NCBI RefSeq assembly: GCF_004328075.1
Contig: NZ_SJFN01000020.1
Span: 26,819-90,818 of the forward strand
Length of the DNA stretch: 64,000 nt
DNA from: Siculibacillus lacustris
GTDB lineage: Bacteria; Pseudomonadota; Alphaproteobacteria; Rhizobiales; Ancalomicrobiaceae
Direction of reading: 5' to 3'
A model generated the notes under the pieces. It saw only the letters and a program-made list of their open reading frames with translations, was not told the origin of the DNA and searched no databases. Below are positions 54,664-63,566 of this stretch, piece by piece. The position numbers and the translations under genes were made by a program. Every line of letters begins with the position of its first letter. Within the stretch, counting starts at the first letter, position 1.

Positions 54664-56289
54664 ATGACCGTCAAGCCCACGGCCTTCCCGCAAGACGTCC
54701 GCGATCACCCCTGGTGGCGGCGCGGCATCGTCTATCAGGTCTATCCCTGGTCGTTCCAGGATTCGAACGGCGACGGCATGGGAGATCTGCCCGGCATTCT
54801 CGCCCGTCTCGACCATCTCGAACGGCTCGGCATCGACGCGGTCTGGCTGTCGCCGGTCTACCCCTCGCCGATGAAGGACTTCGGCTACGACATCTCCGAC
54901 TATTGCGGCGTCGATCCACGCTTCGGCACGCTCGCCGACCTCGATCGGCTGATCGCCGAGCTCCACGGTCGCGGCATGAAGCTGATCATGGACTTCGTGC
55001 CCAATCACACCTCCGACCAGCATCCGTGGTTCGAGGAGAGCGCCTCGAGCCGCACCAACCCCAAGGCCGACTGGTACATCTGGCACGATCCGGCCCCCGA
55101 CGGCGGCCCGCCCAACAACTGGCGTTCGATGTTCGGCGGCATCGGCTGGGAATGGTGCGAGGCGCGCGGCCAATACTATTACCACGCCTTTCTCAAGGAG
55201 CAGTGCGACCTGAACTGGCGCAATCCGGCGGTGGTCGCGGCGATGCACGACATGCTGCGCTTCTGGTTGGCGCGCGGCGTCGACGGCTTCCGCGTCGACG
55301 TCATCTGGCACCTCCTGAAGGATCCCGGATTCCGCGACAACCCGCCCAATCCCGATTGGACCCCGGACGAGCCGGAGGTCCGCCACATCCTGCAGATCAT
55401 GACCTGCGACCAGCCGGGCATCCTCGATCTGGTCAAGGGCTTCCGCAAGGTGCTCGACGAGTTCCCCGACAAGGTGCTGATCGGCGAGCTCTATCTCTCG
55501 GTCGAGCGGCTCTGCGCCTATTACGGCGACGCTCTCGACGGGGCGCATCTGCCCTTCAACTTCCATCTGTTGATGGATCCCTGGACCGCCGAGACGGTCG
55601 GCGGGCTGATCCGCGACTACGAGGCGGCCCTGCCCCCCGGCGCCTGGCCCAACTGGGTGCTCGGCAACCACGACAACGGCCGCGTCGCCTCCCGCTTCGG
55701 CGCGCCCCAGGCACGGGTCGCGGCGATGTTCCTGCTCACCGCCCGCGGCACCCCGACGATCTTCCAGGGCGACGAGATCGGGCTCGCCAACGGCGTGATC
55801 CCGCCCGATCGGGTCCGCGACCCCCAGGAGAAGAACGAGCCCGGCCTGCCCGGCCACAACCGCGACATCGCCCGCACGCCGATGCAGTGGGACGCCGGGC
55901 CCAAGGCCGGCTTCACCACCGGCGAGCCGTGGCTGCCCCTGGTGCCGGGCCACAAGGTCTGCAACGTCGCCGCGCAGGAGGCCGATCCGGGTTCGATGCT
56001 CAACCTGCACCGCCGGCTGATCGCCCTGCGCCGCAGCCATCCGGCGCTGGCGGTCGGCGACGTCCGGGTGCTCGCCGCCCGCGGCGATCTCCTCGCCTAC
56101 GAGCGCCGCGCCGGCGACGAGGCCTTCGTCGTGGTGCTCAACCTCGGGCACGGGCCGATCGAAGCCGAGATCGCGGAAGCCGTCGGCGGCCGCATCGTGA
56201 TCAGCTGCAAGGGCGGTCGCAAGGGCGAGAGCGTCGGCTCGAGGCTTCTCCTCGACGGCGACGACGGGGTGATCGTCGCCCGTCCGTGA
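54664..56289 (+). CDS. Alpha-glucosidase, GH13
   Basis: This 541-residue (beta/alpha)8 enzyme hydrolyses alpha-glucosidic bonds in short oligosaccharides. It contains WWRRGIVYQVYPWSFQDSNGDGMGDLPGI, GYDISDYCGVDPRFGT, and MDFVPNHTSDQHPWF. The nucleophile Asp is in GFRVDVIWHL, the acid Glu in LIGELYLS and the stabilising Asp in VLGNHDNGRVASR. It is of the AglA/oligo-1,6-glucosidase type and has no signal peptide, so it is cytoplasmic. No ABC sugar importer is adjacent. CGGAGGCTCCCAG precedes the ATG at 54664. Confidence 0.94.
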   Translation: MTVKPTAFPQDVRDHPWWRRGIVYQVYPWSFQDSNGDGMGDLPGILARLDHLERLGIDAVWLSPVYPSPMKDFGYDISDYCGVDPRFGTLADLDRLIAELHGRGMKLIMDFVPNHTSDQHPWFEESASSRTNPKADWYIWHDPAPDGGPPNNWRSMFGGIGWEWCEARGQYYYHAFLKEQCDLNWRNPAVVAAMHDMLRFWLARGVDGFRVDVIWHLLKDPGFRDNPPNPDWTPDEPEVRHILQIMTCDQPGILDLVKGFRKVLDEFPDKVLIGELYLSVERLCAYYGDALDGAHLPFNFHLLMDPWTAETVGGLIRDYEAALPPGAWPNWVLGNHDNGRVASRFGAPQARVAAMFLLTARGTPTIFQGDEIGLANGVIPPDRVRDPQEKNEPGLPGHNRDIARTPMQWDAGPKAGFTTGEPWLPLVPGHKVCNVAAQEADPGSMLNLHRRLIALRRSHPALAVGDVRVLAARGDLLAYERRAGDEAFVVVLNLGHGPIEAEIAEAVGGRIVISCKGGRKGESVGSRLLLDGDDGVIVARP

Positions 56290-56328
56290 GTACGGGCGCG
56301 GGGTCGAGAGGATCGGCCCCGCCCGCGC

Positions 56329-57735
56329 TCAGCCGCGGTTGTAGATGTCCTCGTAGCGAACGATGTCGTCCTCGCCGAGATAGCTGCCCGACTGCACCTC
56401 GATCAGGTCGAGCGGGATGCGGCCGGGATTCTCCAGCCGGTGCAGCGCACCGAGCGGGATGTAGACCGACTCGTTCTCGGCATAGACCCCGACCTTGTCG
56501 TCGATGGTGATGCGCGCCGTGCCCGACACCACCACCCAGTGCTCGGCGCGGTGGAAGTGGCTCTGCAGCGACAGTTTGCAACCGGGATCGACGGTGATCC
56601 GCTTCACCTGATGCCGGGTGCCTTGGTCGATGCTGTCGTAGGATCCCCAGGGGCGGAACACCTTGAGGTTTTCCGTCGCTTCCTTGCGGCCCGAGGCCGA
56701 AAGCCGGGCGACCAGCGTCTTGACCTTCTCGGCCTGCTCGCGGCCCACCACCAGCACCGCGTCGCGGGTCACCACCACGATCACGTCCTCGACCCCGACC
56801 ACTGCGGTCAGCCGATCGGGCGAATGGACGTAGCTGTTCTCGGCGTCGAGGAACACGGCGTCGCCCTGCGCGGCATTGCCGTTCTCGTCCTTGTCGGCGA
56901 GGTTCCAGATCGCATTCCAGGCACCGACGTCCGACCACACGAAGTCGGACGGTACCACCGCGGCCTTGGAGGTCTTCTCCATCACCGCATAGTCGACCGA
57001 CTTCGACACCGCGCGGCCGAAGGCCTCCGGATCGAGGCGCAGGAAGTCGAGATCGCGCGCCGCCTTGGCGACCGCCTCGCCCACCGGTCGGCCGATCTCC
57101 GGCGCCAACCGCTCGAGCTCGCCGAGGAAGTCGGTGGCTCGGAACAGGAAGTTGCCGGAGTTCCAGAGATAGCCGTCGGCGACATAGGTCTCGGCGGTCG
57201 CCTGATCCGGCTTCTCGACGAAGGCCGCGACCTCGGCCACCCCGGCCTGCGCCGTCGTAGCCCCTGGGCGGATGTAGCCGTAGCCGGTCGCCGGGCGGCT
57301 CGGGCGGATGCCGAAGACGACGATGCGTCCGGCTTCCGCCGCCGCCGCGCCGCGCGCCACATGGTCGAGAAAGCTCTTGATGTCCGGGATCGCATGGTCG
57401 GCGGCGAGCACCAGCACGATCGCTTGCGGATCGCGCGCCTTGGCGATCTCGGCCGCCGCGGCGATCGCCGCGCAGCTGTCGCGGCGCATCGGCTCGAGCA
57501 CGATCTCGCCCTTGACCCCGATCGCCCGCATCTGCTCGGCGACGAGGAAGCGGTAATCCGATCCGGTGACGACGATCGGCCGGTCGAATGCCGGGCCGCG
57601 GACCCGTGCGAGTGTGTCCTGGAACAGCGACTTGTCGCCGGTGAAGGCAAGGAATTGCTTCGGGTGGGCCTCGCGCGAGGCGGGCCACAACCGGGAACCC
57701 GAGCCGCCACACAGAACGACGGGAATGATCGCCAT
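56329..57735 (-). CDS. manC: Mannose-1-phosphate guanylyltransferase / mannose-6-phosphate isomerase
   Basis: This 468-residue bifunctional enzyme supplies GDP-mannose. The N-terminal nucleotidyltransferase domain has LCGGSGSRLWPASREAHPKQFL and VVLAADHAIPD-like LVLAADHAIPDIKSFL, plus FVEKPD. The C-terminal type II isomerase cupin domain (about 350-468) has RPWGSYDSIDQGTRHQVKRITVDPG and HFHRAEHWVVVSGTARI. It serves capsule, exopolysaccharide or lipopolysaccharide synthesis with the neighbouring galE, ugd and phosphohexomutase genes. Confidence 0.95.
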   Translation of the reverse strand: MAIIPVVLCGGSGSRLWPASREAHPKQFLAFTGDKSLFQDTLARVRGPAFDRPIVVTGSDYRFLVAEQMRAIGVKGEIVLEPMRRDSCAAIAAAAEIAKARDPQAIVLVLAADHAIPDIKSFLDHVARGAAAAEAGRIVVFGIRPSRPATGYGYIRPGATTAQAGVAEVAAFVEKPDQATAETYVADGYLWNSGNFLFRATDFLGELERLAPEIGRPVGEAVAKAARDLDFLRLDPEAFGRAVSKSVDYAVMEKTSKAAVVPSDFVWSDVGAWNAIWNLADKDENGNAAQGDAVFLDAENSYVHSPDRLTAVVGVEDVIVVVTRDAVLVVGREQAEKVKTLVARLSASGRKEATENLKVFRPWGSYDSIDQGTRHQVKRITVDPGCKLSLQSHFHRAEHWVVVSGTARITIDDKVGVYAENESVYIPLGALHRLENPGRIPLDLIEVQSGSYLGEDDIVRYEDIYNRG

Positions 57736-57835
57736 AATAGATCCTCGCTGGAGTCGATGTCGGGAATGAGCCGCTTCTGCCCTTTGGATAAGGCAAGAAG
57801 ATGAAACCGGCGTAACCGTCCCTATTTTTCGTCCA

Positions 57836-58828
57836 TCACCGGTGGACGTTCTTGGTCAAGAGCTGCTTCTCCCAGGCCAGCGCATGGCCGACGATCGTGT
57901 CGAGGTCGTCCCACTGGGGATGCCAGTCGAGCTTCTCGTGGATCCGGTCGACCCGCGCGACGATGCTGGAGGCGTCGCCGAGGCGCCGCGGCCCATAGGT
58001 CACCGGCAGCTTGGCCCCGGTCACCCGTTCGACCGCCGCCAGCACTTCGAGCACCGAGAAGCCGCGGCCGTAACCGCAGTTGGCGACCAGACTGGTCTCG
58101 GTCGCGCGCAGATGGCCGAGCGCCAGGACATGGGCTTCGGCGAGGTCGGCGACGTGGATGTAGTCGCGCACCCCGGTGCCGTCGGGCGTGTCGTAGTCGG
58201 TGCCAAACACCTGGATCTCCGAGCGCACCCCGAGATGGGCCTCGCAGGCCACCTTGATCAGATGGGTCGCGCCCTTGGTCGATTGCCCGGTGCGGCCCTT
58301 GGGGTCGGCGCCGGCGACGTTGAAGTAGCGCAGCGCCGCATAGCGGAAGTCGTGGGCCCGCGCCGTGTCGGCGAGCATGATCTCGGTCATCAGCTTCGAC
58401 GAGCCGTAGGGCGACACCGGCCGCAGCGGAACGTCCTCGGGCACCGGGATCACTTCTGGATTGCCGTAGACCGCCGCGGTCGAGGAGAACACGAAGTTCT
58501 CGACGCCGTTGCGCACCGCCGCGGCCATCAGGTCCCGGGACTTGACGGTGTTGTTGTAATAGTAGGCGAGCGGATCGACGACGCTCTCCGGCACGATGAT
58601 CGAGCCGGCGAAATGGATGATCGCGTCGATGCCTTGCGTGGTGATGATCCGATCGAGCAGCGTCGCATCGCCGATGTCGCCGCGCACCAGGGTCACTTCC
58701 GGCGGGATCGCCCAGTCGAAACCGGTGGACAGGTTGTCGAGCACCACCACGGTCTCACCGCGGTCGGCGAGGGCCCACACCGTATGGCTGCCGATGTATC
58801 CGCAACCGCCCGTCACCAAAATGGTCAT
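57836..58828 (-). CDS. galE: UDP-glucose 4-epimerase
   Basis: GalE interconverts UDP-glucose and UDP-galactose. The 330-residue extended SDR has the NAD motif TGGCGYIGSHTVWAL, VLDNLSTGFDWAIP, FAGSIIVPESVVDPLAYYYNN, the catalytic FSSTAAVYG and YGSSK motifs, and RDYIHVADLAEAHVLAL. ATG at 58828 is preferred because GGAGATCGGG precedes it; an ATG eight codons earlier is possible. It is first in the galE-manC pair on the minus strand. Confidence 0.95.
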   Translation of the reverse strand: MTILVTGGCGYIGSHTVWALADRGETVVVLDNLSTGFDWAIPPEVTLVRGDIGDATLLDRIITTQGIDAIIHFAGSIIVPESVVDPLAYYYNNTVKSRDLMAAAVRNGVENFVFSSTAAVYGNPEVIPVPEDVPLRPVSPYGSSKLMTEIMLADTARAHDFRYAALRYFNVAGADPKGRTGQSTKGATHLIKVACEAHLGVRSEIQVFGTDYDTPDGTGVRDYIHVADLAEAHVLALGHLRATETSLVANCGYGRGFSVLEVLAAVERVTGAKLPVTYGPRRLGDASSIVARVDRIHEKLDWHPQWDDLDTIVGHALAWEKQLLTKNVHR

Positions 58829-59085
58829 CCCGATCTCCAGTGATTGGCCCATGATGTGAGCGTGGCCGGGGCCTCACGATTCGACGGGCCGATGCGGCAT
58901 CGCGTCGAATCTGACGGCAGGCACGCCCGATCAGCCGCGGTGGCACTACAATGCCAGTCCGCTCACCGCAGGTTACACGATGACCCGAGGGGGCGGAAGG
59001 TGAACCGATCGGTGCGACGAGGAAATCTCCGTCCGCTCACCCCGACGTCGGAGGGGCGCGACGCGGGCGGGTTCGCGCGAACCGC

Positions 59086-60630
59086 TCAGGGGTGCGGCTG
59101 TCCTTCACCGAAGAGCGACAGCGGATGGTCGGGAGCATATCGCGGGCCCAGGACGTCCATCGCCTCGAAGACTCCGCGTTCGTGGCGGGCTCTGTTCCAG
59201 GTGTGAAGCCCATGAAACGGGGCGGACGGTCGGAGCCGGCGCACGACGGTCTCGCGCGGCGCGCCACCGTCGCGCAGATCGAGCCCGACGACGGCGAGGC
59301 CACTACCATACCCTTTCGAAGAATCTTGAACCGGTCGATGCCAACTGCCGCCGTGCCGGAACAATCGGCCGCCCGGTCGTGACGAGCGCACGTCGACACG
59401 GGTTGGACACTCGTCGACCTCCACCCACGGTCCGAAGAGCGATGGCGCGCGCAGGACGTGGAGGGCGTCCCAAGACGAACACCAAGGGTCTCGTCCGGTC
59501 CCGAACATCCACCAGCCGCCGTCGATTTCGGCGATCGTCGGATCGTGGAGTTCGAAGCAGGAAAGAAGGGTTGCGTGAAGCTCCCATTGGTCGGGGAACC
59601 GACTGGAACGCCAGAGCTCGACTGTCCGCCGGCCGGTGGTCTCCGGGACCATGTAGATTTCGCCGCCGTATTCGAAGACGCCCGGATAGGAGAGGTGGCA
59701 GTTCTGCTCGAGAATCGGTCGGAATTTACTCGGCCGGCCGTCGTCGCCGATCTCGCAGACCGAGAGAAGACCCCGGCCCGTCGCATAGGGAAATTCCTCG
59801 AGGAAGAGGAAGGTTCTCCCCGAGACGGTGATCGGGAACGGATCGGCATAGAAGCGACGGCCGTCGTCGGCCACCATGTGGAACGGAGTCGGGTCGGTCT
59901 CGGGTGCGTCGGCTTCGGATCGTGGCCGTCGCAGGCGCCAGACGGTCCGCCAGTCCTGCGGGGCGGTGACCGCGCGCTTCAATCGACGGGCGATCCGGCG
60001 CCCGAGGGTCGCCCCGGCGAGGGCGGCGACGGCAGTCGACCCGACCGCCCGGAATGCCGGAACGTCACCCACCAGACCGGTTCGCGGCGACGCGGTTGCA
60101 GCGACGGCGGATCGGGTCGCGAGGATCGCCAATTGGGCCGCGCGCGCAAGGATCATCGAGGTCGAGGCGCTTGCGCGACACCGGTCTTCGACGGCGATGA
60201 CCCAGCTATCGAAGACATGCCGGCCTTCACCGTCGCAAATCTCGGCGGAGAGGATCGGGGGCTCTTCGCCGATCGCGGAAGACGCCGCTCCGGCGAGCGG
60301 GGGAAGCCCTCCGCAGGACAACCTGATCGTTCGTATCGACGAGGAAACATCCGCGCCCGCGAGATCGACGACGAGATCGACTGTCGCGGATCCGGCGCGG
60401 AAGACCTCGAAATCTCGGAGTGGGATCAGATCGACGGCGGTTTCGTCTCGCGAGCCGCCGATCAACCGTTCGAGATCGAAGAGGAGATCGAGGCCCGGCG
60501 GCGTTCGATCCGTGCCGATCGGTATGACGGCGACGACGGAACCCGGCAGCCGCGCGATCTGCGTGACGACCCTGAGGTGCCAACGCCGCGAACGATCCGC
60601 AGGAACATAGACGGTGATATTCATGGACAT
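59086..60630 (-). CDS. GINT1-like glycosyltransferase-associated beta-propeller protein
   Basis: This 514-residue protein has a C-terminal half (about 245-514) with repeated beta-propeller-like motifs: FYADPFPITVSGRTFLFLEEFPYATGRG, YPGVFEYGGEIYMVPET, and HDPTIAEIDGGWWMFGTG. These match the N-terminal domain of the plant glucosamine inositolphosphorylceramide transferase (GINT1) family, which also occurs in bacterial polysaccharide clusters, sometimes fused to a degenerate formyltransferase-like part. The first 240 residues here are divergent. ATG 60630 or 60624 may start. It is between galE and ugd, so a role in glycan assembly is likely but unproven. Confidence 0.65.
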   Translation of the reverse strand: MSMNITVYVPADRSRRWHLRVVTQIARLPGSVVAVIPIGTDRTPPGLDLLFDLERLIGGSRDETAVDLIPLRDFEVFRAGSATVDLVVDLAGADVSSSIRTIRLSCGGLPPLAGAASSAIGEEPPILSAEICDGEGRHVFDSWVIAVEDRCRASASTSMILARAAQLAILATRSAVAATASPRTGLVGDVPAFRAVGSTAVAALAGATLGRRIARRLKRAVTAPQDWRTVWRLRRPRSEADAPETDPTPFHMVADDGRRFYADPFPITVSGRTFLFLEEFPYATGRGLLSVCEIGDDGRPSKFRPILEQNCHLSYPGVFEYGGEIYMVPETTGRRTVELWRSSRFPDQWELHATLLSCFELHDPTIAEIDGGWWMFGTGRDPWCSSWDALHVLRAPSLFGPWVEVDECPTRVDVRSSRPGGRLFRHGGSWHRPVQDSSKGYGSGLAVVGLDLRDGGAPRETVVRRLRPSAPFHGLHTWNRARHERGVFEAMDVLGPRYAPDHPLSLFGEGQPHP

Positions 60631-60709
60631 TTCGCCGGGGCGTCTCCCAATCTCCGGATGGGTCGGCGGCCGGTCGCCCCGGCAGATGAGAACCAGCACC
60701 GGCGAGCGA

Positions 60710-62029
60710 TCAGTTCGGCTGTGGACTCCGCCGCCCAATCCCGACGTAACGGAATCCGTGTCTCTCGATTTCTTCGTGGGGATATACGTTTCTGAGGTCG
60801 ACGAACACCGGATCGGCGACCTGTTCGGCCAACCGCGCAAAGTCCAGGGCGCGGAATTCGTCCCATTCGGTGATCAACGCGATCGCGATCGCACCTCGCG
60901 CCGCCTCGTAGGGATCGGCGCAGAACGTGATGGTGGGAAGCATCGGCTTGGCCTGCTCCATACCCTCCGGATCATAGGCCCGGATCATCACGCCGGCGTC
61001 GAGGAGCGCCTGAATGATGGTGAGGGACGGCGCTTCGCGCATGTCGTCGGTATTGGGTTTGAAGGTGAGCCCGAGCACCGCGATCGTCCTGCCGCGGACT
61101 TCTCCGCCGCAGGCGCGGATGATTCTGCGGGCCATGGCGTGCTTGCGGCTTTCGTTGATCGCCACCGTCGCCTCGATCAGGCGAACGGGCGAATCATGGT
61201 CCTGTGCGGTTTTCACCAGCGCCAGCGTGTCTTTTGGAAAGCAGGAGCCGCCGTAGCCGGGGCCGGCGTGCAGAAATTTCGACCCGATCCGATTGTCGGC
61301 GCCGATGCCACGGGCCACTTGCTGGACGTCTGCTCCGACCCGTTCGCAGAGATCGGCAATTTCATTGATGAAGGTTATCTTCATCGCCAGAAAGGCGTTG
61401 GCGGCGTATTTGATGAGTTCGGCAGTGCGCCGGTCGGTGAAGATCAGCGGTGACGAGTTGAGATAGAGGGGTCTGTAGATCTCCGTCATGACATCTCGGG
61501 CGCGCTCGTCTTCGAAGCCGACGACGATGCGGTCCGGACGTTTGAAATCGGTGATCGCCGCACCTTCGCGGAGAAATTCGGGGTTTGAGACCACCGCCAC
61601 GTCGGCCTGAGGACTTTCTTCGCGAAAAATGCGTTCGACCTCGTCGCCGGTCCCGACCGGAACGGTCGACTTGTCGACGACGACCGTGAAACCTCGGACC
61701 GCATGCGCGATCTCTCGTGCGGCTGCATAGACGAACGTCAGGTCGGCGTGCCCGTCACCGCGTCGAGACGGTGTTCCGACGGCGATGAACACGGCATCCG
61801 CTTCACCGACGGGTCCGGCCAAGTCGGTCGTGAACGACAGCCGCCCGTTACGGACGTTCTTGGCGACGAGTTCGTCGAGGCCGGGTTCGTAGATGGGCAA
61901 TCGACCGGCTTTCAGCGCGCCGATTTTGGTGTCGTCTTTGTCGACGCAGGTCACCGAGTGACCGAAGTCGGCGAAACAGACGCCGGAAACGAGTCCGACG
62001 TATCCGGAACCGATCATCACGATGCGCAA
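60710..62029 (-). CDS. ugd: UDP-glucose 6-dehydrogenase
   Basis: Ugd oxidises UDP-glucose to UDP-glucuronate. The 439-residue product has IGSGYVGLVSGVCFADFGH (NAD binding), IAVGTPSRRGDGHADLTFV, STVPVGTGDEV, NPEFLREGAAITDF, the catalytic Cys in GPGYGGSCFPKDTLAL and LGLTFKPNTDDMREAPSL. The start is TTG at 62029, with GGAGGCCTTTC at ideal spacing; an ATG four codons in (MIGSG) lacks such a site, and the upstream ATG 62086 gives an unconserved extension. Its codon usage is less GC-biased than the left part of the window. Confidence 0.94.
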   Translation of the reverse strand: MRIVMIGSGYVGLVSGVCFADFGHSVTCVDKDDTKIGALKAGRLPIYEPGLDELVAKNVRNGRLSFTTDLAGPVGEADAVFIAVGTPSRRGDGHADLTFVYAAAREIAHAVRGFTVVVDKSTVPVGTGDEVERIFREESPQADVAVVSNPEFLREGAAITDFKRPDRIVVGFEDERARDVMTEIYRPLYLNSSPLIFTDRRTAELIKYAANAFLAMKITFINEIADLCERVGADVQQVARGIGADNRIGSKFLHAGPGYGGSCFPKDTLALVKTAQDHDSPVRLIEATVAINESRKHAMARRIIRACGGEVRGRTIAVLGLTFKPNTDDMREAPSLTIIQALLDAGVMIRAYDPEGMEQAKPMLPTITFCADPYEAARGAIAIALITEWDEFRALDFARLAEQVADPVFVDLRNVYPHEEIERHGFRYVGIGRRSPQPN

Positions 62030-62544
62030 GAAAGGCCTCCAATGTACGTTTCGGCGTGCTCGCAGACCGAGCTTGGCTACCGACACTCCAGCGATCGCCG
62101 GTGCCGTCGCAACTCACCCAGTAGCGGATACCCGTGATTTACCGTGAATCGTGTGACGACCGCGACGCTACGAATACCTACGTCGATCTAGCCGCCGAGT
62201 CGATGATCGGCGCGGGCGCCGGATACGGAACATTTGCGACGAGTGATGCCATCGCCACATTTAGAAGTCACGATTCAATCTAAAAAATCATAGATCGTGT
62301 GGTGCTTCGTCGATTCTCGGGGCTGTGCCGCGTTCGAGGCCCCATGGTCGAGAAACGGAATCAGCGTGTCCTCGACCATCACTGAAATTCAAATTTCACA
62401 GGACTTCTGGTGCTGCGGGAAGCGGCTGGGTTTGTGGTCGCATCGTTAACAAACAGTGAATATGATTTGAATATACCGCCTGCACTCGTTGATCTTACTT
62501 TATTCGATTCGATGTAGAACTGATCTCCGTGAGGAGTTCTTTCG
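62030..62544. other. AT-rich gap with inverted repeats between ugd and the BTLCP gene
   Basis: This 515-nt divergent gap holds no gene and is clearly AT-richer than the rest of the window from about 62200 on. It contains a 9-bp inverted repeat ATGGTCGAG / CTCGACCAT (62344-62352 / 62371-62379), then a 7-2-7 palindrome TGAAATTCAAATTTCA (62383-62398). A CtrA-like TTAA-N7-TGAA lies at 62446-62460. GAGGAGTTCTTTCG is the ribosome-binding site of the downstream gene. It probably houses promoters for both neighbours. Confidence 0.5.
62383..62398. promoter_or_regulatory. 16-bp palindrome, possible operator
   Basis: TGAAATTCAAATTTCA is a perfect 7-2-7 inverted repeat about 147 nt upstream of the BTLCP gene start, in the AT-rich gap. 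Its regulator is unknown. Confidence 0.4.
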
Positions 62545-63171
62545 ATGAATAAGCGATTCTTGGGATTTCTAATGGTGCTCGGGTTCGCCGTCTCGATGAC
62601 GACGGGCGTCGGTGCGTTTCCCCGGATCGGCGATCCGACAGCACGACAGGCATTGCCGCGCGCCGGCGCGCTCGTCGACCAGAGTTTCACACCGGCTCAC
62701 TACGGCTTCGTCAATTTCTGCGATCGCTATGGCGATCAATGCTCCTCGGATGGCAAGGGGTCACTTGCCGAGATGGATGGAGAGAAATGGAGCGAACTGG
62801 TTGCGGTGAACAACTTGGTCAATCAGCGGATCGAACCGGATCGCGTCGGGCGTGACTTCGAACACTGGTCGCTCGAAGCGACCACCGGACACTGCAACGA
62901 ATACGCAATCCAAAAACGCAAGGAACTCATCGACCGTGGTTGGCCGATCGGCGCCTTGTCGCTCGCGGTGGTCCATACGCGCTTCGATGAGAAAAACATC
63001 TTCCATCTCGTCCTGACCGTGAGAACCGACCGGGGCGACTTCGTCCTCGACAACCTGCATAGACTCGTTCTGCCGGTTAACAAGACCGGCTACGGCTGGG
63101 TCATGCGGCAGTCGACCGTTCACCCTCGGCTCTGGGTCAGCATCGGTGGTCGGCGCGAAACCGATATCTGA
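62545..63171 (+). CDS. Bacterial transglutaminase-like cysteine proteinase (BTLCP, LapG-related)
   Basis: This 208-residue exported protein has a signal peptide (NKRFLGFLMVLGFAVSMTTGVGA). The BTLCP core contains WSELVAVNNLVNQRIEPD, the catalytic Cys in GHCNEYAIQKRKEL, His in IFHLVLTVRTDRGDFVLDN, and the Asp in that same segment. In pseudomonads LapG cuts a surface adhesin under c-di-GMP control; many alphaproteobacteria have several stand-alone BTLCPs with unknown targets. No adhesin or LapD-like gene is seen. The gene is moderately AT-rich for the window. GAGGAG precedes the start by eight bases. Confidence 0.9.
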   Translation: MNKRFLGFLMVLGFAVSMTTGVGAFPRIGDPTARQALPRAGALVDQSFTPAHYGFVNFCDRYGDQCSSDGKGSLAEMDGEKWSELVAVNNLVNQRIEPDRVGRDFEHWSLEATTGHCNEYAIQKRKELIDRGWPIGALSLAVVHTRFDEKNIFHLVLTVRTDRGDFVLDNLHRLVLPVNKTGYGWVMRQSTVHPRLWVSIGGRRETDI

Positions 63172-63566
63172 TCTCGCCTCATTCGTCGCCGGATGGACGA
63201 GGCTGCGGTTCGAACCGAGGATTCCCTACGCCTCCGGCGCGGAGTCGCTGGCCGGGATGACGACTTCCTCCTCAGCCCGACAACTCGATGATGAATTCAC
63301 CTTATTTCCCGGCCTGCGGTAGCCGACCCCTGCGGGTATATCGTCATGGGATAGGTATCGAGACCGAAGCGCGTGAAAGCCGCGAAATCACCCGCTCGAA
63401 CGAGCACTGCGACGTGCTCCTGTGAGGTCTTGCAGCTTGTTGCTGTGCCGATTCTCGTCTCCAACCCGATGAGAATCTTGCAGAATATCAGGTGAATTGC
63501 GTAAGCCGGTCCCGTCGCCTATGCTGACGCTGGCACCCCCGACGTTTTTCCATGAGGCTCGACCCC
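63172..63566. other. Gap upstream of the phosphohexomutase gene
   Basis: This 395-nt gap holds no supported gene. It contains a stem-loop GATTCTC / GAGAATC (63450-63456 / 63471-63477), with CTTGCAG directly repeated on either side (63429-63435 and 63477-63483). The promoter listed separately follows. Confidence 0.4.
63497..63525 (+). promoter_or_regulatory. Promoter of the phosphohexomutase gene
   Basis: TTGCGT (63497-63502) and TATGCT (63520-63525) are separated by exactly 17 nt, a good sigma-70-type promoter about 40 nt before the start codon. Confidence 0.5.

Noticed and set aside
58941..58956. TGGCACTACAATGCCA as a sigma-54 promoter upstream of galE
   Set aside because: The GG-to-GC spacing is one base short on both strands, and no activator gene is near. 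It is a plain 5-6-5 inverted repeat.
63259..63324. A 21-codon ORF in the gap before the phosphohexomutase
   Set aside because: It has no ribosome-binding site or conserved pattern that I can see and is too short to support.
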